Assembly (NCBI GenBank): GCA_037176845.1 | Contig: JAYKXP010000092.1 | Span: 143,092-207,091, forward strand | Source: Paramarasmius palmivorus | Lineage: Eukaryota > Basidiomycota > Agaricomycetes > Agaricales > Marasmiaceae | Reading direction: 5' to 3' | DNA: 64,000 nucleotides | Shown here: in pieces, positions 8,745 to 20,848 of the stretch | How positions within the stretch are numbered: the stretch's first letter is position 1 | Layout of the letters: each line of letters starts with the position of its first letter | Notes under the pieces: generated by a model | Seen by the model: the letters and a program-made list of their open reading frames with translations, nothing else | The model's database searches: none | What the model was told of the DNA's origin: nothing | Made by a program: the position numbers and the translations under genes

Positions 8745-11700
8745 TTAATCTAGTCGTTCCCAAAAGGCTTGAAGCCCTTCAAGATCTTGTTCCGTGGCTT
8801 CATCCAACAAGTGAAGATCGACGTCCGCGTCGGAAGATACAAATTCCGGCGGTAGTACTTCGGGTACCTTGAGGGTCTCGGAGCCGCCATCTCGTGTTAG
8901 CCCCAAAATGCTGACTGCCCAATCTGGCAAAGGCACTGAGTCTGTGAGAGCGGGATTGCGACCTACACGTTCCCCTGGAATGAGATCCAATTCCGGTAGC
9001 TGGGCTTGGTTCTCTAGACAATGATTGATATTCAATCAGAATAACAGTAGTACTTGTAGTATAGAAACTAACCTTTGAGTTGAAGTAACTGTGCAGTCTG
9101 AGCAAGCCGTGACGCAATTCGTCCGTGAATTTGTAGGCGATACTTATGCCGGCGTTGGAGCTCCGAAGCCAGTTCAAAATTAGTCGTTTGCAGTGCTTGA
9201 ATTGCCAAGTGATAATCCGCGTGATCGTCCAACATGAATGTCACAAGGCGTTTCGCTTCAACGTGCAAGCGCTTGATCTCCTCATGTGCACGTAGTATGG
9301 AGAAATGCAGCCGCACCACTTCTCGTTTTTCCGGATCCGCCCAAGGTGTTTTGGAAAGGTCGAGATGCGTGTCTTTTAGCAGATCAAGTTCTGCAACTGT
9401 AACGAGGTGGATAATTTCCTCCCATGCCAATGTACGCTTCTTTGGACGCATCTGAAGTGCAACAGCGTTATATCGGGCTAAAGCCTTCTTAATGGCTTCG
9501 GATCGGGCGCGCAGGGCTTGAGTTATCTTGTCCCGCTGTTTGTATCCTAAATTTTTGATGAATGATAGAATTTGATCAATAAGGTTACCACATACCGATG
9601 CCATCCATGTCAAGTTTGGTTAACTCAAATAGTCGCGCAACAACAACCAGTTCAAGCTCTTCCAATGCATTCCGATACCGTCGCTCCACCTTGAGCTTCA
9701 TTGCCTCCTGATACTCGCTTGAATCTCTTGTCCATCGTTCTCGAGGATTGGCATCCTCAAATCGAAGTAGAGCCTCTTGCGCGGTCTGGAACTTATCGTA
9801 ATTGATGCGGTCGCGCGTTCGCGAGGCGGCTATCTGTTCTGCGGAATGGGCGGATCGATTCTTAGACATACTGAGGAAAGCCTCATGGGCTGTGTCGGCA
9901 CTTTCTCTGATGGAACATCAGAAATGGGCACTCCTAAGTTGGTACGTACTTACTTTGTTTTCCAGAACCGTTCCAAAAGCTCGGCATAGTCTATCTTTTC
10001 CGATATTTCGGGTGGCTCAGGGAAGTTACGGTTCTCGAAGTGCTCCCGTTCGCTAGCCAGAAGATCTTCGCAGGTAGCAGGGGTCATCTCAAATCTCTTG
10101 AGAGACTCATGATATGTGTGCGTGTCCTCCAAGAGGCGCTGTACGACTCGCCGATACGTTTGATAAATGAAATTTCCTTGTCAAGTGTAAATTCAAATGC
10201 CTGCCTGAGATTAAGCTACTCACCTGATAGGGCATGTTTATCGTCATCATTGAAATGAAAATGTTGCAAAAGGAGCTGTCGTCGATGAAAATAGGTCGCT
10301 AGCCGAGTCAAGGATGCCAGCCAGTTAGAACGTGAGAAGAATCGTTCACATTCCTCGAAGTCTTCAATGCCAACGCCCAACCGGTATTGGGGATGCCAGC
10401 ATAACTGACACTTTCTGTTGTGAGCATGTCCGTGGAAGGCCGGGACTACTCCAGTGAGGCGTGTGTGTTTGACCTTACTTCCAAGACGACTGCGGGTTAA
10501 TGTCTTGAAAAACGCACACATGATATCATATGCAACGCAAAGATCTAAGCCGAAGTCGTCCATCAAACGATTGACAATCGCCAGGGGATACTTCATCCTA
10601 TCGTAGAGATGAAAAAAAAAGTCTGAACGGTAAAACAATCACTCACAGTTCCCCACTCCGTCGCATATCGCACATGGCCAAGAGGTGTCCATGACGACAA
10701 ACCGCCAGAAATACCCCGGAGATGGCAAAGAAAGCGAACATCTTCTTGCGCGACTCGGGGCCTGCATTTTTCCATCGGTCTACACAGGTGTCAACGCAAG
10801 CTGTAAGGTCCTCAGTTTCGTTGACGTTGAGCCACGGGATATCCTCATCCTTTGCAGCCTGAAGGTCAGGATATACGGCGTCGGCAGTTTGGACCACCCC
10901 ATTGGACGATTGGGCTTTCTTTCCTCGCTGGGTGTTATTGTTGAGATGTTATTTTTGAAACATCCACATGGTACGTACCTTATTCTGGGAGTTGGCAACT
11001 TCATCTTGAAATTGATCAACTTCTTCGGCCTCGACCCACCGATAATCGGGTAGCTGGCGTGAATCCTCTCGAGTGTTGCCGTACTTGAACGATTCATCTA
11101 CCATCTTCAGCGAATTGTTGCCGTCTATCGCCATGAGCATAGAAGGAACTAGCCGTGGCTCATCCTTCAATGCATATCGACACGGGGGGCATACTGTATC
11201 AAAGAACGCTTGCCGTGACTGTCGGCCGAGGGCCTTGGTACATTCCGAATCAACTTCCCGAATGATCATAAGGTATGTGTCGTAAGCCGCTCGGAGTTGA
11301 TTTTCAAGGTGCGAATCACGCGGTATCTGTTGGCTGTGTAAAACGCACTGTTGAATTCTTATGTTCGTGATCCTACCTGGTGTATGTGCTGTAGGGCTTT
11401 CGAGAGCGCGTCGATACTCAGTTTATTACAAACTCGATGCAATTGCCTATATATTTCGAACAGGGAAATAGGGAATCCCATCGACACATGCTCAGGACTG
11501 GCTCCTATGATACCATGGCGGACAAGACTTTCATTGGTGCTAAAGACATCACTGGAGACCTGGAACAGGGTTCGATTGCCGTTGACTAGTGACAAGGTTT
11601 AGTGATGAACTTATGGAAATATCGTTTCGACCTACAATTGAAATCCATGATGTGTAACTCCCATTCCGGCTGCGAGGTTGTGTTTTCAGGTGGGCCATGA

Positions 11701-12310
11701 GCCTTGAAAGCCAGATACGCCTTTGCGAGATGTGGAAGTTGTTCTTGCCAAGATTTCGTCTGCTTCTCTATCCGGTCGCTTCGGGTACGGGAGTCGGAGA
11801 GTCTGGAACGTGTTTAGATATCAGACTGGAGTTGCGAAAGAGGCGACGTACCGGGTAAATTTGTCGCTGAATGATCTCAAGAAGTTATGATACCCGTACT
11901 CGCCGCCCTCATGACTCATCGTTACTGCCTCTTCTCCAGGTGGAAACGTCGGGGGTGGTTGCGATTGGTTCGGCATATCCACCCATTCTTCATCGTCCTC
12001 GGCCTGAGCGTTGTAGATAGGTATTGAACCGTTGTCGTCCGAGTCAGAGAAATCAGCCGGTGCATTGTCGACGCCATTACTTTCGGTGGGGTGCGGATCG
12101 ATATCGTCTCTCTGTTGGAATGATAAAGCTGTGGTTCTCTGTCAGAAATATGTATTCCAGGCTCGGCGAGGACTTACTATTGAAAAGAGCTTGATGTCGA
12201 GAGCGATCTGATATGTACCGTTCCTCGTATTTGTCAATGCCTGCACGCCGTATGGTATCCGATCCATCTACACCACCATAGTGTATTGTCATGCGCTTTC
12301 GTTTGCCCAT
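8745..12310 (-). CDS. KDZ-family transposase
   Basis: About eleven exons join without any frame break into roughly 1,000 residues starting MGKRKRMTIHYGG. The N-terminal 150 residues are polar and acidic. A CPPCRYALKDEP zinc-ligand-like motif and MLMAIDGNNSLKM (candidate first catalytic Asp of the RNase H-fold core) lie mid-protein. YDIMCAFFKTL (second candidate Asp), FHGHAHNRKCQLCWHPQY and GVGIEDFEECERFFSRSN (candidate Glu) follow; these phrases are typical of the basidiomycete KDZ class. The C-terminal third is helical and charged, and ends VSSDADVDLHLLDEAT..FWERLD. The enzyme should bind the inverted repeats and cut and rejoin DNA. It starts only about 85 bp inside the right inverted repeat, so the repeat may serve as its promoter. 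Introns are 45-80 nt. It is the largest gene of the element and shows no sign of decay. Confidence 0.92.
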
Positions 12311-12394
12311 CTACTTTATGACAGGTGCAGGGGATGTGATGAGTACGAAAAAAAGGGAGATTGGCTGACATAAACAGAGTCGTCGTACCAATAG

Positions 12395-12578
12395 GAAGGG
12401 AGAGGCGCCCAAAAAAAATAGAGCCGTCGCGGGGAAGGCAGACTTAGGGTTTTTAGGTCAGAGCTGCCCGCGGATGTTACCCGCGGATGAACAAAACGCG
12501 GGCAAAAACACAACTTTGTTGGATTAGATGGCCCTGACGCGTCAACTAATTTGTTGATTACGGTGGGAACCTTAGGTG
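12395..12578. repeat. Right terminal inverted repeat of the KDZ element
   Basis: Reverse complement of 313-495, ending CCTTAGGTG at 12578. It contains the mirrored pair of CATCCGCGGG motifs at 12467-12476 and 12480-12489. The transposase start (12310) lies just inside it. Confidence 0.93.
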
Positions 12579-12585
12579 CTGAAGT
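12579..12585. repeat. Right target-site duplication
   Basis: CTGAAGT, identical to 306-312, directly outside the right inverted repeat. Confidence 0.85.
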
Positions 12586-13602
12586 AGAGATCGGTCACCA
12601 TATTCACCAAAATGATGTGAGCATACCTTTATAGTCCCGACGCGACCTTAGCACCTATCGGAAGTGTTCGAGAATCATAATTTGGGTGAAAGGCTTGACG
12701 AGTATTTTCGTAGAGAAGACCAAAACTGGGTGCTTGAAGGGTGGTTGCTCAGGCTGCAGTGACGTGGATCCTCCGAGAATTTACACTATACGTATAGCCC
12801 CATAGAAATGGAAAGGCCGCTATTGCTCAGCCAGTCGTATCCGGAGCCTTGACCATCAGCGTGTTGAGGAAGAAGATAGCGGATGAAGAACCTAGCGGAC
12901 AGGCGGTCGGCTGCCGGCGAGATTGTGTAGCCCTAACCCTAGCGCTTGGAAAAGTTTTTCTTCTTGGCATCTCTCACTTCGACTCCCATCATTCCCATGA
13001 TGGAATCGCCACAGCTGTTCCTCTTTCGCATCTGCTAGCAGTCATTGGCATGAGATAGGAACTCCAGGTCGAGAGCTAGATGCTCAATCTAAGCTTCCGT
13101 CTGGATTTGCCGACCATCCATACGACGGTGTAACCCATATTGATCCACATACTGTGCAGGGCTTACAACTGGCAGGGAAAGGCAGTGGCTTTGGCCCTCG
13201 AACTAGATATGAAAGCGCATTGCAGGACACTTCTGGTTTTGCTATTGATCCGCGCTGCCCGCCTGCGGTGTGTTTGTCGGTTGTCCTAATATCCCTGGCT
13301 TCCGGCCGCGCTCATACGCATGCGTTTCTTGGTATCTATAATGCAGCGTTGACACCCTTCAACGACCGGTAACAATGAATTCAACTCGACTTGATCATCA
13401 TTCCAGGCACCTAGTCTCACCCGCACAGTTAATGGCACTCTGTGGCAAAATGCAGTTGTACTCATCTGTTCCAGTGCGATCAGTTTCATCTTCCCGCGAT
13501 GGCCACAGTATACCTTGATGGAGGGCTAGATATTATAAGATGAAGAGTGTTTTTGTTTTATTCCCTCTCGCAACCCTCTCGCGCTTCACGGTTATCCCAT
13601 CA
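12586..13602. other. Right flank of the transposon, no gene seen
   Basis: About 1 kb without a convincing gene. Short frames exist (12849-13058, 13154-13372) but show no recognisable protein or splice partners. Confidence 0.4.
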
Positions 13603-15548
13603 ATGTCTAGCACTCGCCTCGATTCCCAGAACACGACAGGACATGCTTTGATTGGAATCATGATTGCATCCTGGTGGGTACTGTGCCCATACCATCTCAC
13701 TTTCGAATATCATGTTATTGAATTCTTTTCAGCCTCTATGGAGTTACAGCACTTCAAATCTGGCATTACTTTCGGAGCTATAACGATCGTTTTCTTATCC
13801 GAGCCATGGTAAGTGTAGGATCTGGCATGCTGGAAAACCTGTGCTCTAATGTTTCTCAGGTCATGGCTCTGGCGTTTGTCACTCTCCATCATTCTGGCGG
13901 ACGTCGACTAATACCTCCTTATAGTGTCCTCGGGATAGGATTTGAGTTGGCGTCTATGCATGCAATATATCATCGCGTGGTTGTGAATCCTGGCAATCCG
14001 GGTACTTTTGCCTGGTTCGTAGACAACATTTAGTTCACTGGACATTACACGGCTAACATCCGTGCTACAATAGGACTGACCTTGTGAGAGGATTCATGAT
14101 ATTGTTTCAATAATCACTGAACAAATTCTCACAGGCATCGATACCTCTGACTGTAGGAGTCCTGTCTTCATCAGTAGCAAGACTCTTAAACATATATCTC
14201 AGGCTGGTATTCGTACTATCGTACACCTGTTCTATGCCGTACGAATTCATTTGCGTGAGCGTTCGTATGTGGTGCTAGCGATGCGTATTTATTAATGACC
14301 GACAGTTAGCCATCAAAGGGATTGGGTCACCCCATCGGTATTGGTACGTTGTTCAAGTTGCTCCCACATGCTCATGATAACCGTGATAGGGCTCTCTAGT
14401 GCGTGCTCAAGGTCGTTGAAATCGGTGGGCTGGTTTCAGAACATGTTATAAGCTTACTGATTGCTAAACGAGCCCCTCTTCTTATAGGATTAGCCATTAG
14501 TACGTCGCCTTTGGTTCTAGGTTGATGAATGCTAACACTCGCTGTCACGGTGCAGCCGCCACGATCAGAGTGTGAGTGGCGATCATATTTTTTTTTGACT
14601 TCCTACTTATCTTTACAGCGCGCAAACACGATCTTTCGAAGGCGTCCTGGGGAGTTATCCAGTATTGGTGATTCTATTTTCACTATCGTTTGGGCATTCG
14701 AGTGTTTACGAAGTGATTCACAGACAGTAACTCTGGCTAGCCTCTCATTCCTGATCGCGAGCGATGTGATATCCACTTTGGTGTTATCGTACTACCTTCA
14801 TATATGCCGTTCAGGTGTAAAGAAGTGAGCCTACTCTCCAATATTCCTGAAACACTGCTCTTCTTTTATGTCTAACTGCCTTCTCTTGTTAGAACAGACA
14901 CCCTTATTAACCGGCTCATCCTTTATACCATTAATAATGGTGCCCTGACTACGTGCGTTAAACATTTCGCTTTGTGACTACGCCGGCGCCCAGCTGAAGA
15001 AATCACTAGTGCGGCCAGTATCGCGGTTATGATCTTTGTGCGCCGTTTGCTCAGTTCCTCGTCCTGCTCTCTGATACATGTGCCTCTAGCTCACATCCCA
15101 CAGTCTCATATACTATGTCATTTACATGACAGTTGCTCACTGTAGTGGCTCTCTCCGTTTTGATTGCGATGTTACTCTAACCTTATGTTGTTCTACAGTA
15201 TACATCGGTTCACTTTTGTCAACGTTGGTCCCGAATTTGATTCTTGTAATAATGATTAATCGTCAATATAGCCTCAACTCCCGGGACCAAATTGTGAACT
15301 CGAGAAAACATATCACAATTGATACTGTGGAGCTCGGGAGCCTTCAATTTGCGAATGGATGGATTGCATCTACCAATGCCGGGACAAATGCCACAAAGGC
15401 TGGGGAGATCAAGGTGACTCGTATGGTCAACGTAGGGGTGTGGGACACTGGGCTAACACAGCTTTATAAGACTCCAGTTCAGGTACTAGTTGAAACTCAA
15501 GTAGAATCGGAAGATCCAAATCGTGATCGTAAGGTAACTGTCACTTAA
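13603..15548 (+). CDS. DUF6534-like multi-pass membrane protein
   Basis: A many-intron gene. Exons give MSSTRLDSQNTTGHALIGIMIAS, then CLYGVTALQIWHYFRSYNDR and FLIRAMVMALAF, further membrane segments, FLIASDVISTLVLSYYLH with RLILYTINNGALTT, and finally YIGSLLSTLNSRDQI before a soluble tail of about 75 residues ending NRDRKVTVT. The YGVT..Q...YFR...DR signature near the start and LLSTLNSR near the end are those of the Agaricomycete DUF6534 family, which has seven predicted membrane helices and no known function. I start at 13603; an in-frame ATG at 13540 would add 21 hydrophobic residues. The middle exons (about 13900-14560) are hard to place and one may be degenerate, so the gene could be partly broken. 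A second family member lies at 42014-43378. Confidence 0.55.
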
Positions 15549-16864
15549 CGTATGCCTTATCTACCTCTCATGAAACGTTCACTAGAGTTCAGTAGAGATC
15601 AGACAGGCGGCGGGAGGCTCTCAGCCCGACATCCAAATCAATCAGTGAACAGGTCCCCGGGCCTGTTATTGTATATTAGATTGCGCTTTCGTAGCAGAAA
15701 TTGTCCTTTTTCAGTATTTATGCTTCACGCAACTTTCCCATGGCTTCGAATCACATCTCATTTATGTTTTTGTCCATGGGGCGTCTTTGCTAGTCGATCT
15801 CGTACTCGTGCCAACAGGCGTGTTGTTTTTTTGTAGTGAGTATTAGAGAATCCGCTATTGCCGAGTCATAGACACGAAGTGTAGTGCTAGTTCCCAAAAG
15901 ATGTACAAGATGGATGTATTCAACGAAGCACAGATGTTTACATTTAATGAAAACGTCGACAGCCACCGCGTCTATAAATATAAAGATGCTGTTCAAGGCA
16001 CATCACCTCGCGATATGTGCACAGGATATCGACCGGAGTTCCAAGAAGCGTTGTCGGACTGGCAGTGGGAAGTATAAAAGGCCTCTACACCTCCTCAAAC
16101 TCCCTTCTCCACCGAGACCATGTGCCCGACAATGACTTCAAACAGCTCAGAGCCCCACACACCCTTAGGTCTCCATGTCCGAGTCCGAGATCCAGGTACT
16201 GATTGAATAAAAGCTGTTGGATATACGGAAACAAGTCACTGAGGTGCGAGTATCCTTTTGACAACGCTTGCCGTGTAGTTAAGTCGGACATGGTCAGAGA
16301 ATGACATGAGGGGAGGTGACAAGGGTGGCGGGAATTTAGCGCTCGGAAATCACCATACGGAGCTACTTACCATGCGTCTGTTTACCCAAGGCAGTGCGCC
16401 CAGAATTCTTTTTCTCGAACCAACGCGGTGTATGGCCGGATATGGAGCACCTCAACAGCTTTTTGCCTTCCACCAAATTTTCCTGGTGTCTCGCCGAAAA
16501 TCAATGATTTGGTAGGCTGTTACTACTGAATAGGTGTGGACCCTTTATACATCTATCATGGCTCAGATATTGATTAGAAAAGCAGTGAAACTGGCAGTAC
16601 GCAACAAGGAATCATACGAGGCAGAGACGCGTCTAAAGAAGCGTTCGTTGGACCTAACAACAGAAAACAAGTCCTCATTGTACTGGCATTGCATTGGAAC
16701 GAGAAAGGGCTGTTATTCACCGAACCTGGTCGTAGTAAAGTGAGTTCTGTGTTCCTCTTTTGTATTATTCTCAACAGCTTGCCTTTCAAATAGCTCAATC
16801 ACAAGCATATTCATCATAACGCTCCCACTCTGAATACCCTTCTCTGATATACCCTACATCCATT
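15549..16864. other. Intergenic, no gene seen
   Basis: About 1.3 kb. Short frames such as 16085-16291 (minus) and 16306-16515 (plus) have no recognisable content. It should contain the antiporter promoter. Confidence 0.4.
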
Positions 16865-19232
16865 ATGCACGATACCAACACGAGTAAACACGAGAACGGT
16901 CAGCATCCTTCGTCCTAGTTGTTTAACCTCATCTCATTCCATATTCCAGTCGTACCGGAAGAATACATTACCACGGGAGACAATAATTCTGTAAATGCCA
17001 TTTCAGAGAGGATTCGATCTTCTCCAACACCGAGCAGAAAGCCCTCCTCGTCTGGTCTCCCCGAGAAGCAACAGGATACATACGTCGGGTGGATATGGAG
17101 CATCTTGGGAGTAGAGGATAACATTCAAAAATGGATATGTAAGTTTTCCATCAGCTCCTCAATATCTTAGTTTCTGAATTCCTCTTCTAGGGATAGCGAT
17201 TCTTGTGCTAACGCCGATATCGGTGAGCACCGAGGCTTTCTAGTTCCCTGGGGAATACGGGTGATGCTGACAACCACTCCAGTGGGCTCTTCATTTCGCT
17301 CGGCCAAATAGCGCGACGCTTATTTTCGTCTGTGAGTGCAAGCACCCACGTGGTTTCCGTTTTCTCATTCCCTGTAGTTACCTTCTTGGCCCTTATACCT
17401 CAAGCCCAGGTAGCAATAACCGTTACTTTCGGTGGCGAGACCTGACGTGTTATTCAGGTACTGGGTTATTACACAGAGCAGCTCAGTCTGTCGTCTGGAG
17501 AGAAGGTTGCCGCTTTGTTGAATGCATCTTTGGTCAATACCTTTATTCTAAAATATTTTACACGACACTAATATTCGTCGCTTCCAGGGCAACGCGTGAG
17601 TTTTTTTTGCAATGTAATCGTGGCCTTTTCGTTCATGTTCTACATCATGGTGATGTAGCGTGGAGCTGATCGTAGCGGTAAACGTTCCGCAGCACCTGAG
17701 CTCCCATTTATGGTTCTGACATATTAGCCAGGTTATTGCGCTGGTGAAGTGCGAACTAGAGGTGGTCCAAGCTTCCCGTCAGTCTACATTCCACTCGCAC
17801 GCCATCCCTTCTAACTTCTCTTTGGGGCAGTCATCGGGTCAGTCATAAGCAACCTATGTTCGTAACCATACAATCAAGTCTTCAAACCTATCACTCATCT
17901 TCAATTTAGTACTGGTAACGGGACTGGCGACGCTCATCGGCGGAGCCCGCAATGGGGAGCAAGTCTTCTCGAGCAGTATGTACAATTAGTTGCTCTCTTT
18001 CACCGAAAGCTATAAGCTAACACCCAATTGCAGGCGACGCTCAATTACAATCGGCCATGTTAGCCGTGGCCTTCAGTTCGGTGCTTTTCCCGACGATATT
18101 CTACTTCATAGAAACCGAAAAATTAACGGATGATACTACGCAACGACAAGCGCACCTTCTAACTCTCAGCAGAGGGGTACGCTGTTCGCTAGCTATCAGC
18201 TGAAGAAATACTGATGACGTCTTCCAGACGGCCATTGTCCTCGTCATGAGTACGTCGTCTTTTCTTTACAGCTCCGTCAAGTCTCATTGCTTTCCGTTTA
18301 AGTCTACTGCGCGTATCTCTGGTACAACATGGTGTCCTCACGAAAACAAAAGACTGAAGATATGGAACTGTCCGAATTATCGAGCACCAGTGATGAAGTT
18401 GAATCACCTATCGTGTCTGCCTGGACGGCCACGGTGATACTATTCGCTGATACAGCTGTGCGTGTTTCTCGTGTTCGTATGTGATTCATAGTGTTTACCT
18501 TCTAGTGCCAGCTTATCGGAGTCACCGCCGACTTCCTTGTATCTTCCATCAATGGATTGGTAGACGCAGGGCCGCTAAGCAAGCAATTTGTTGCGCTGAT
18601 CCTGCTGCCCATCGCAGGCAACGCTGCTGGTAAGGTCTATCAACAAGTCGTACATTCTCCATGACTGACGGAGCTTTAGAACACGCCTCCGCTATTATGA
18701 TGGCTTGGCATAACAAGATGAGCATGGCGCTCGATATAGCTATTGGGTCAAGCATCGTGAGTCTGAATCTTTGACGTTCAGTTGCGTGAAAATTGAATTG
18801 TCGCTGCTAGCAAATATCCATTTTCTTACTCCCGTAAGTACCTGCAAGGTGCCTGTCGTTGGTTCATTGCTGATTGCTCTTTTGTAGACTCATTGTAATC
18901 CTATCATGGATACTGGGAAAGCCTCTCACGCTCTACTTTGATCTTTTCCAGACAGCGGTTCTCGTTGTGACCGTGTTCGTCGTCCATTACATTGTACAGG
19001 ATGGGAAGACAGTTTGGATGGAAGGTGTCATATTGTGCTGTACGCTTCAGTCCGTTTTCATCGCGCTTGTTCGTTGCTAATCTTGGTTGTGCTCATAGCA
19101 CTTTATGTGATACTTTGCATAGCGTTCCAGGTGTACCCAGGTACGTACCTTACAACTTGCTCTTCGCTCTACGCTTATACGGCCGGTCTGTCAGGTTCTG
19201 ACTCAGCAGCTTTGATAAATTCGTGTACGTGA
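16865..19232 (+). CDS. Vacuolar-type Ca2+/H+ antiporter (CAX family)
   Basis: More than a dozen small exons join in frame, starting MHDTNTSKHEN. A polar N-terminus of about 70 residues is followed by membrane helices. The first alpha repeat reads ASLGNAVELIVAVIALVKCE and ASLIGSVISNLLLVTG. The second reads LLPIAGNAAEHASAIMMAW, then NKMSMALDIAIGSSIQISI, followed by GKPLTLYFDLFQ. GNAxE in both repeats carries the acidic cation-binding residue of CAX exchangers. Such proteins use the proton gradient, usually of the vacuole, to remove Ca2+ from the cytosol. An 8-nt exon at 17588-17595 encodes the GNA core of repeat 1. The last exon boundary near 19140 is uncertain; reading through gives a stop at 19232. 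No frameshift is needed anywhere. Confidence 0.88.
17588..17595 (+). other. 8-nt microexon of the Ca2+/H+ antiporter
   Basis: GGCAACGC lies between CTTCCAG and GTGAGT and encodes the GNA of GNAVELIV. Skipping it would shift the frame, so it must be spliced in for function. Confidence 0.75.
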
Positions 19233-19388
19233 AATGGAGGGAGCGTTATATGGACGCGCGTTTCGATAGGTGACTACCATGACACTATGTACAATAGGGT
19301 AATGTCCAAAAAAAAACAATGCTATTGCTAATCCATTCATCATAACTACACCCAAGGAAACTCTATATCTAAAACCCAGTCACACATC

Positions 19389-20848
19389 TCAAGCCGCTGA
19401 TCTCTCTAATACCTCAATTTCTGCCTTCTCCCCGGTGGAAGAGGAGCTCCGTTCAACGTTGGTTCCATGTTGACCGGCTCCAGCAACTGTGTTGTTTGCA
19501 TGATGTTGATGCACCATCATGAACTCACGTTGAGCGCTGGGTATAACTAGAATTTTCGGGAAGAGTATCAGCTGATGTGGACGCGAAGGTAACTATCATG
19601 ACGCACCTCGTGCATAGTCAGCATGGAATAACTCGTGTATAACGAATGCGAGCAGAGTTGCAGGGATGTTGGTCAGAGCTGCGATCGCGGCATAGGAACC
19701 TCCGGAGGCTATCAACGGATAATTTGTTCTGTCAACACGATAACATGAATAGGAGCTAAGACGGCGTACCTTGGGTTCCCCAGATCGTTAGAGCGACTAG
19801 TCTTCCTCCCACGTCACGAGCTGCATTCGCAGCCACTAGAGAAAGAAGTCAGACGACATTGCACCCGGACAATAGCAGCCGAACGTACACCCAGGAGCTG
19901 AGAATCCCCAAATTGCAACCGCGCTGGGAAAAAAAAGTTAGCATCAGAGCCAAATCGCATGAATGGTAAGTGCTTTACTATGCCAGCGCAATGACCACAG
20001 GTATGAATGGGGGTGTTACGAAGATGTTTGTCGGGTCGAGACATCCGAAGATTACAAGTGCGATCATGGTATCCTGATGGATAGGACCGTGTCAGGTGGA
20101 GATCAGCAAGTTGCAGAATGGACAGCACGTACGCAGACAAACTCATTGAGGAAAACGCGACCTAGGTTTGAACCTGGAGTAACGTATAGACCAAAGATCC
20201 CTCCGGGGCCGTTCGGTGTGAACATCAGACTAGACTTCCCAGTCTGGGCAAGGGCACCCTCCGCAAGTACAATCATGTCTCGATACTGCGCGTAAATGAG
20301 TAGGCACGCAATATAACCGCCGAGAATTTGTGCAGTGATATATCTGAGAAAGACGATCAGCGCGGAACGTAATGCGAGATGCTGATATCGCACCTGAGAC
20401 CTTTCAGTGGTGGGAAGCCTTTGAAAATCATGAATGTGATAGTGATACATGGGTTGAAATGTCCTCCAGATGTTGATGCGCAAACGACTATAGCGAATAT
20501 AACCCCACATGCGTAGGCGATACCGACTTGGAGGATGGCTAGAAAGTAGTGTGAGGAACGAGCAATTATATACGGGATTGACACGTACAACTTAAACCTT
20601 CTAGGGCTAGAATGTGACCCAGGATGAACAGACATTGCGACCCCACTCCAGCGTACACGTAGAAAAACACTCCCATCTAAGATAAAAGTCAGACTTGTAG
20701 GCATTTCCATTAGAAAAGAGTATGTACTCACAAATTCTGCAAAGCATTCTACGAACCAATGCACTGCGCGATGACGATTCCTCTCCCACACGGTGAAGAT
20801 CTTGAGAGGAGGTTGCACAGTCTTGAGGTGCACGATACTGTCCGCCAT
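19389..20848 (-). CDS. Aquaporin-like channel (MIP family)
   Basis: Begins MADSIVHLKTVQPPLKIFTV. Exons give ECFAEFMGVFFYVYAGVGSQ (helix 1), AILQVGIAYACGVIFAIVV, then SGGHFNPCITITFMIFKGF (loop B), a middle part with a PNGPGGIFGLY loop, YAVAIWGFSAPG, VAANAARDVGGRLVALTIWG (loop E) and a tail of about 60 residues ending EVLERSAA. The order matches a complete MIP of six helices with two half-helices. The two signature triplets are atypical, NPC in loop B and NAA in loop E, where classical channels have NPA twice; altered first triplets are known in fungal aquaglyceroporin-like proteins. It likely moves water, glycerol or other small neutral solutes. It converges with the antiporter (156 bp apart) and is divergent from the MFS gene. 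Confidence 0.82.

Larger units (their letters stand above)
306..12585. mobile_element. KDZ-class DNA transposon with TET/JBP cargo
   Basis: Terminal inverted repeats of about 183 bp (313-495 and 12395-12578) enclose about 12.3 kb and are flanked by identical 7-bp direct copies of CTGAAGT (306-312 and 12579-12585), the mark of a cut-and-paste insertion. Inside are a KDZ-type transposase (8745-12310, minus), a TET/JBP dioxygenase (4931-6413, plus), an HMG-like protein (672-3016, minus) and three further genes. All six splice into uninterrupted frames and the repeats are nearly identical, so the copy looks young and perhaps autonomous. Basidiomycete KDZ (Kyakuja, Dileera, Zisupton) elements are known to carry TET/JBP genes and divergent HMG-domain genes; this gene set is a textbook match. 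I cannot assign the subclade from sequence alone. Confidence 0.93.
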
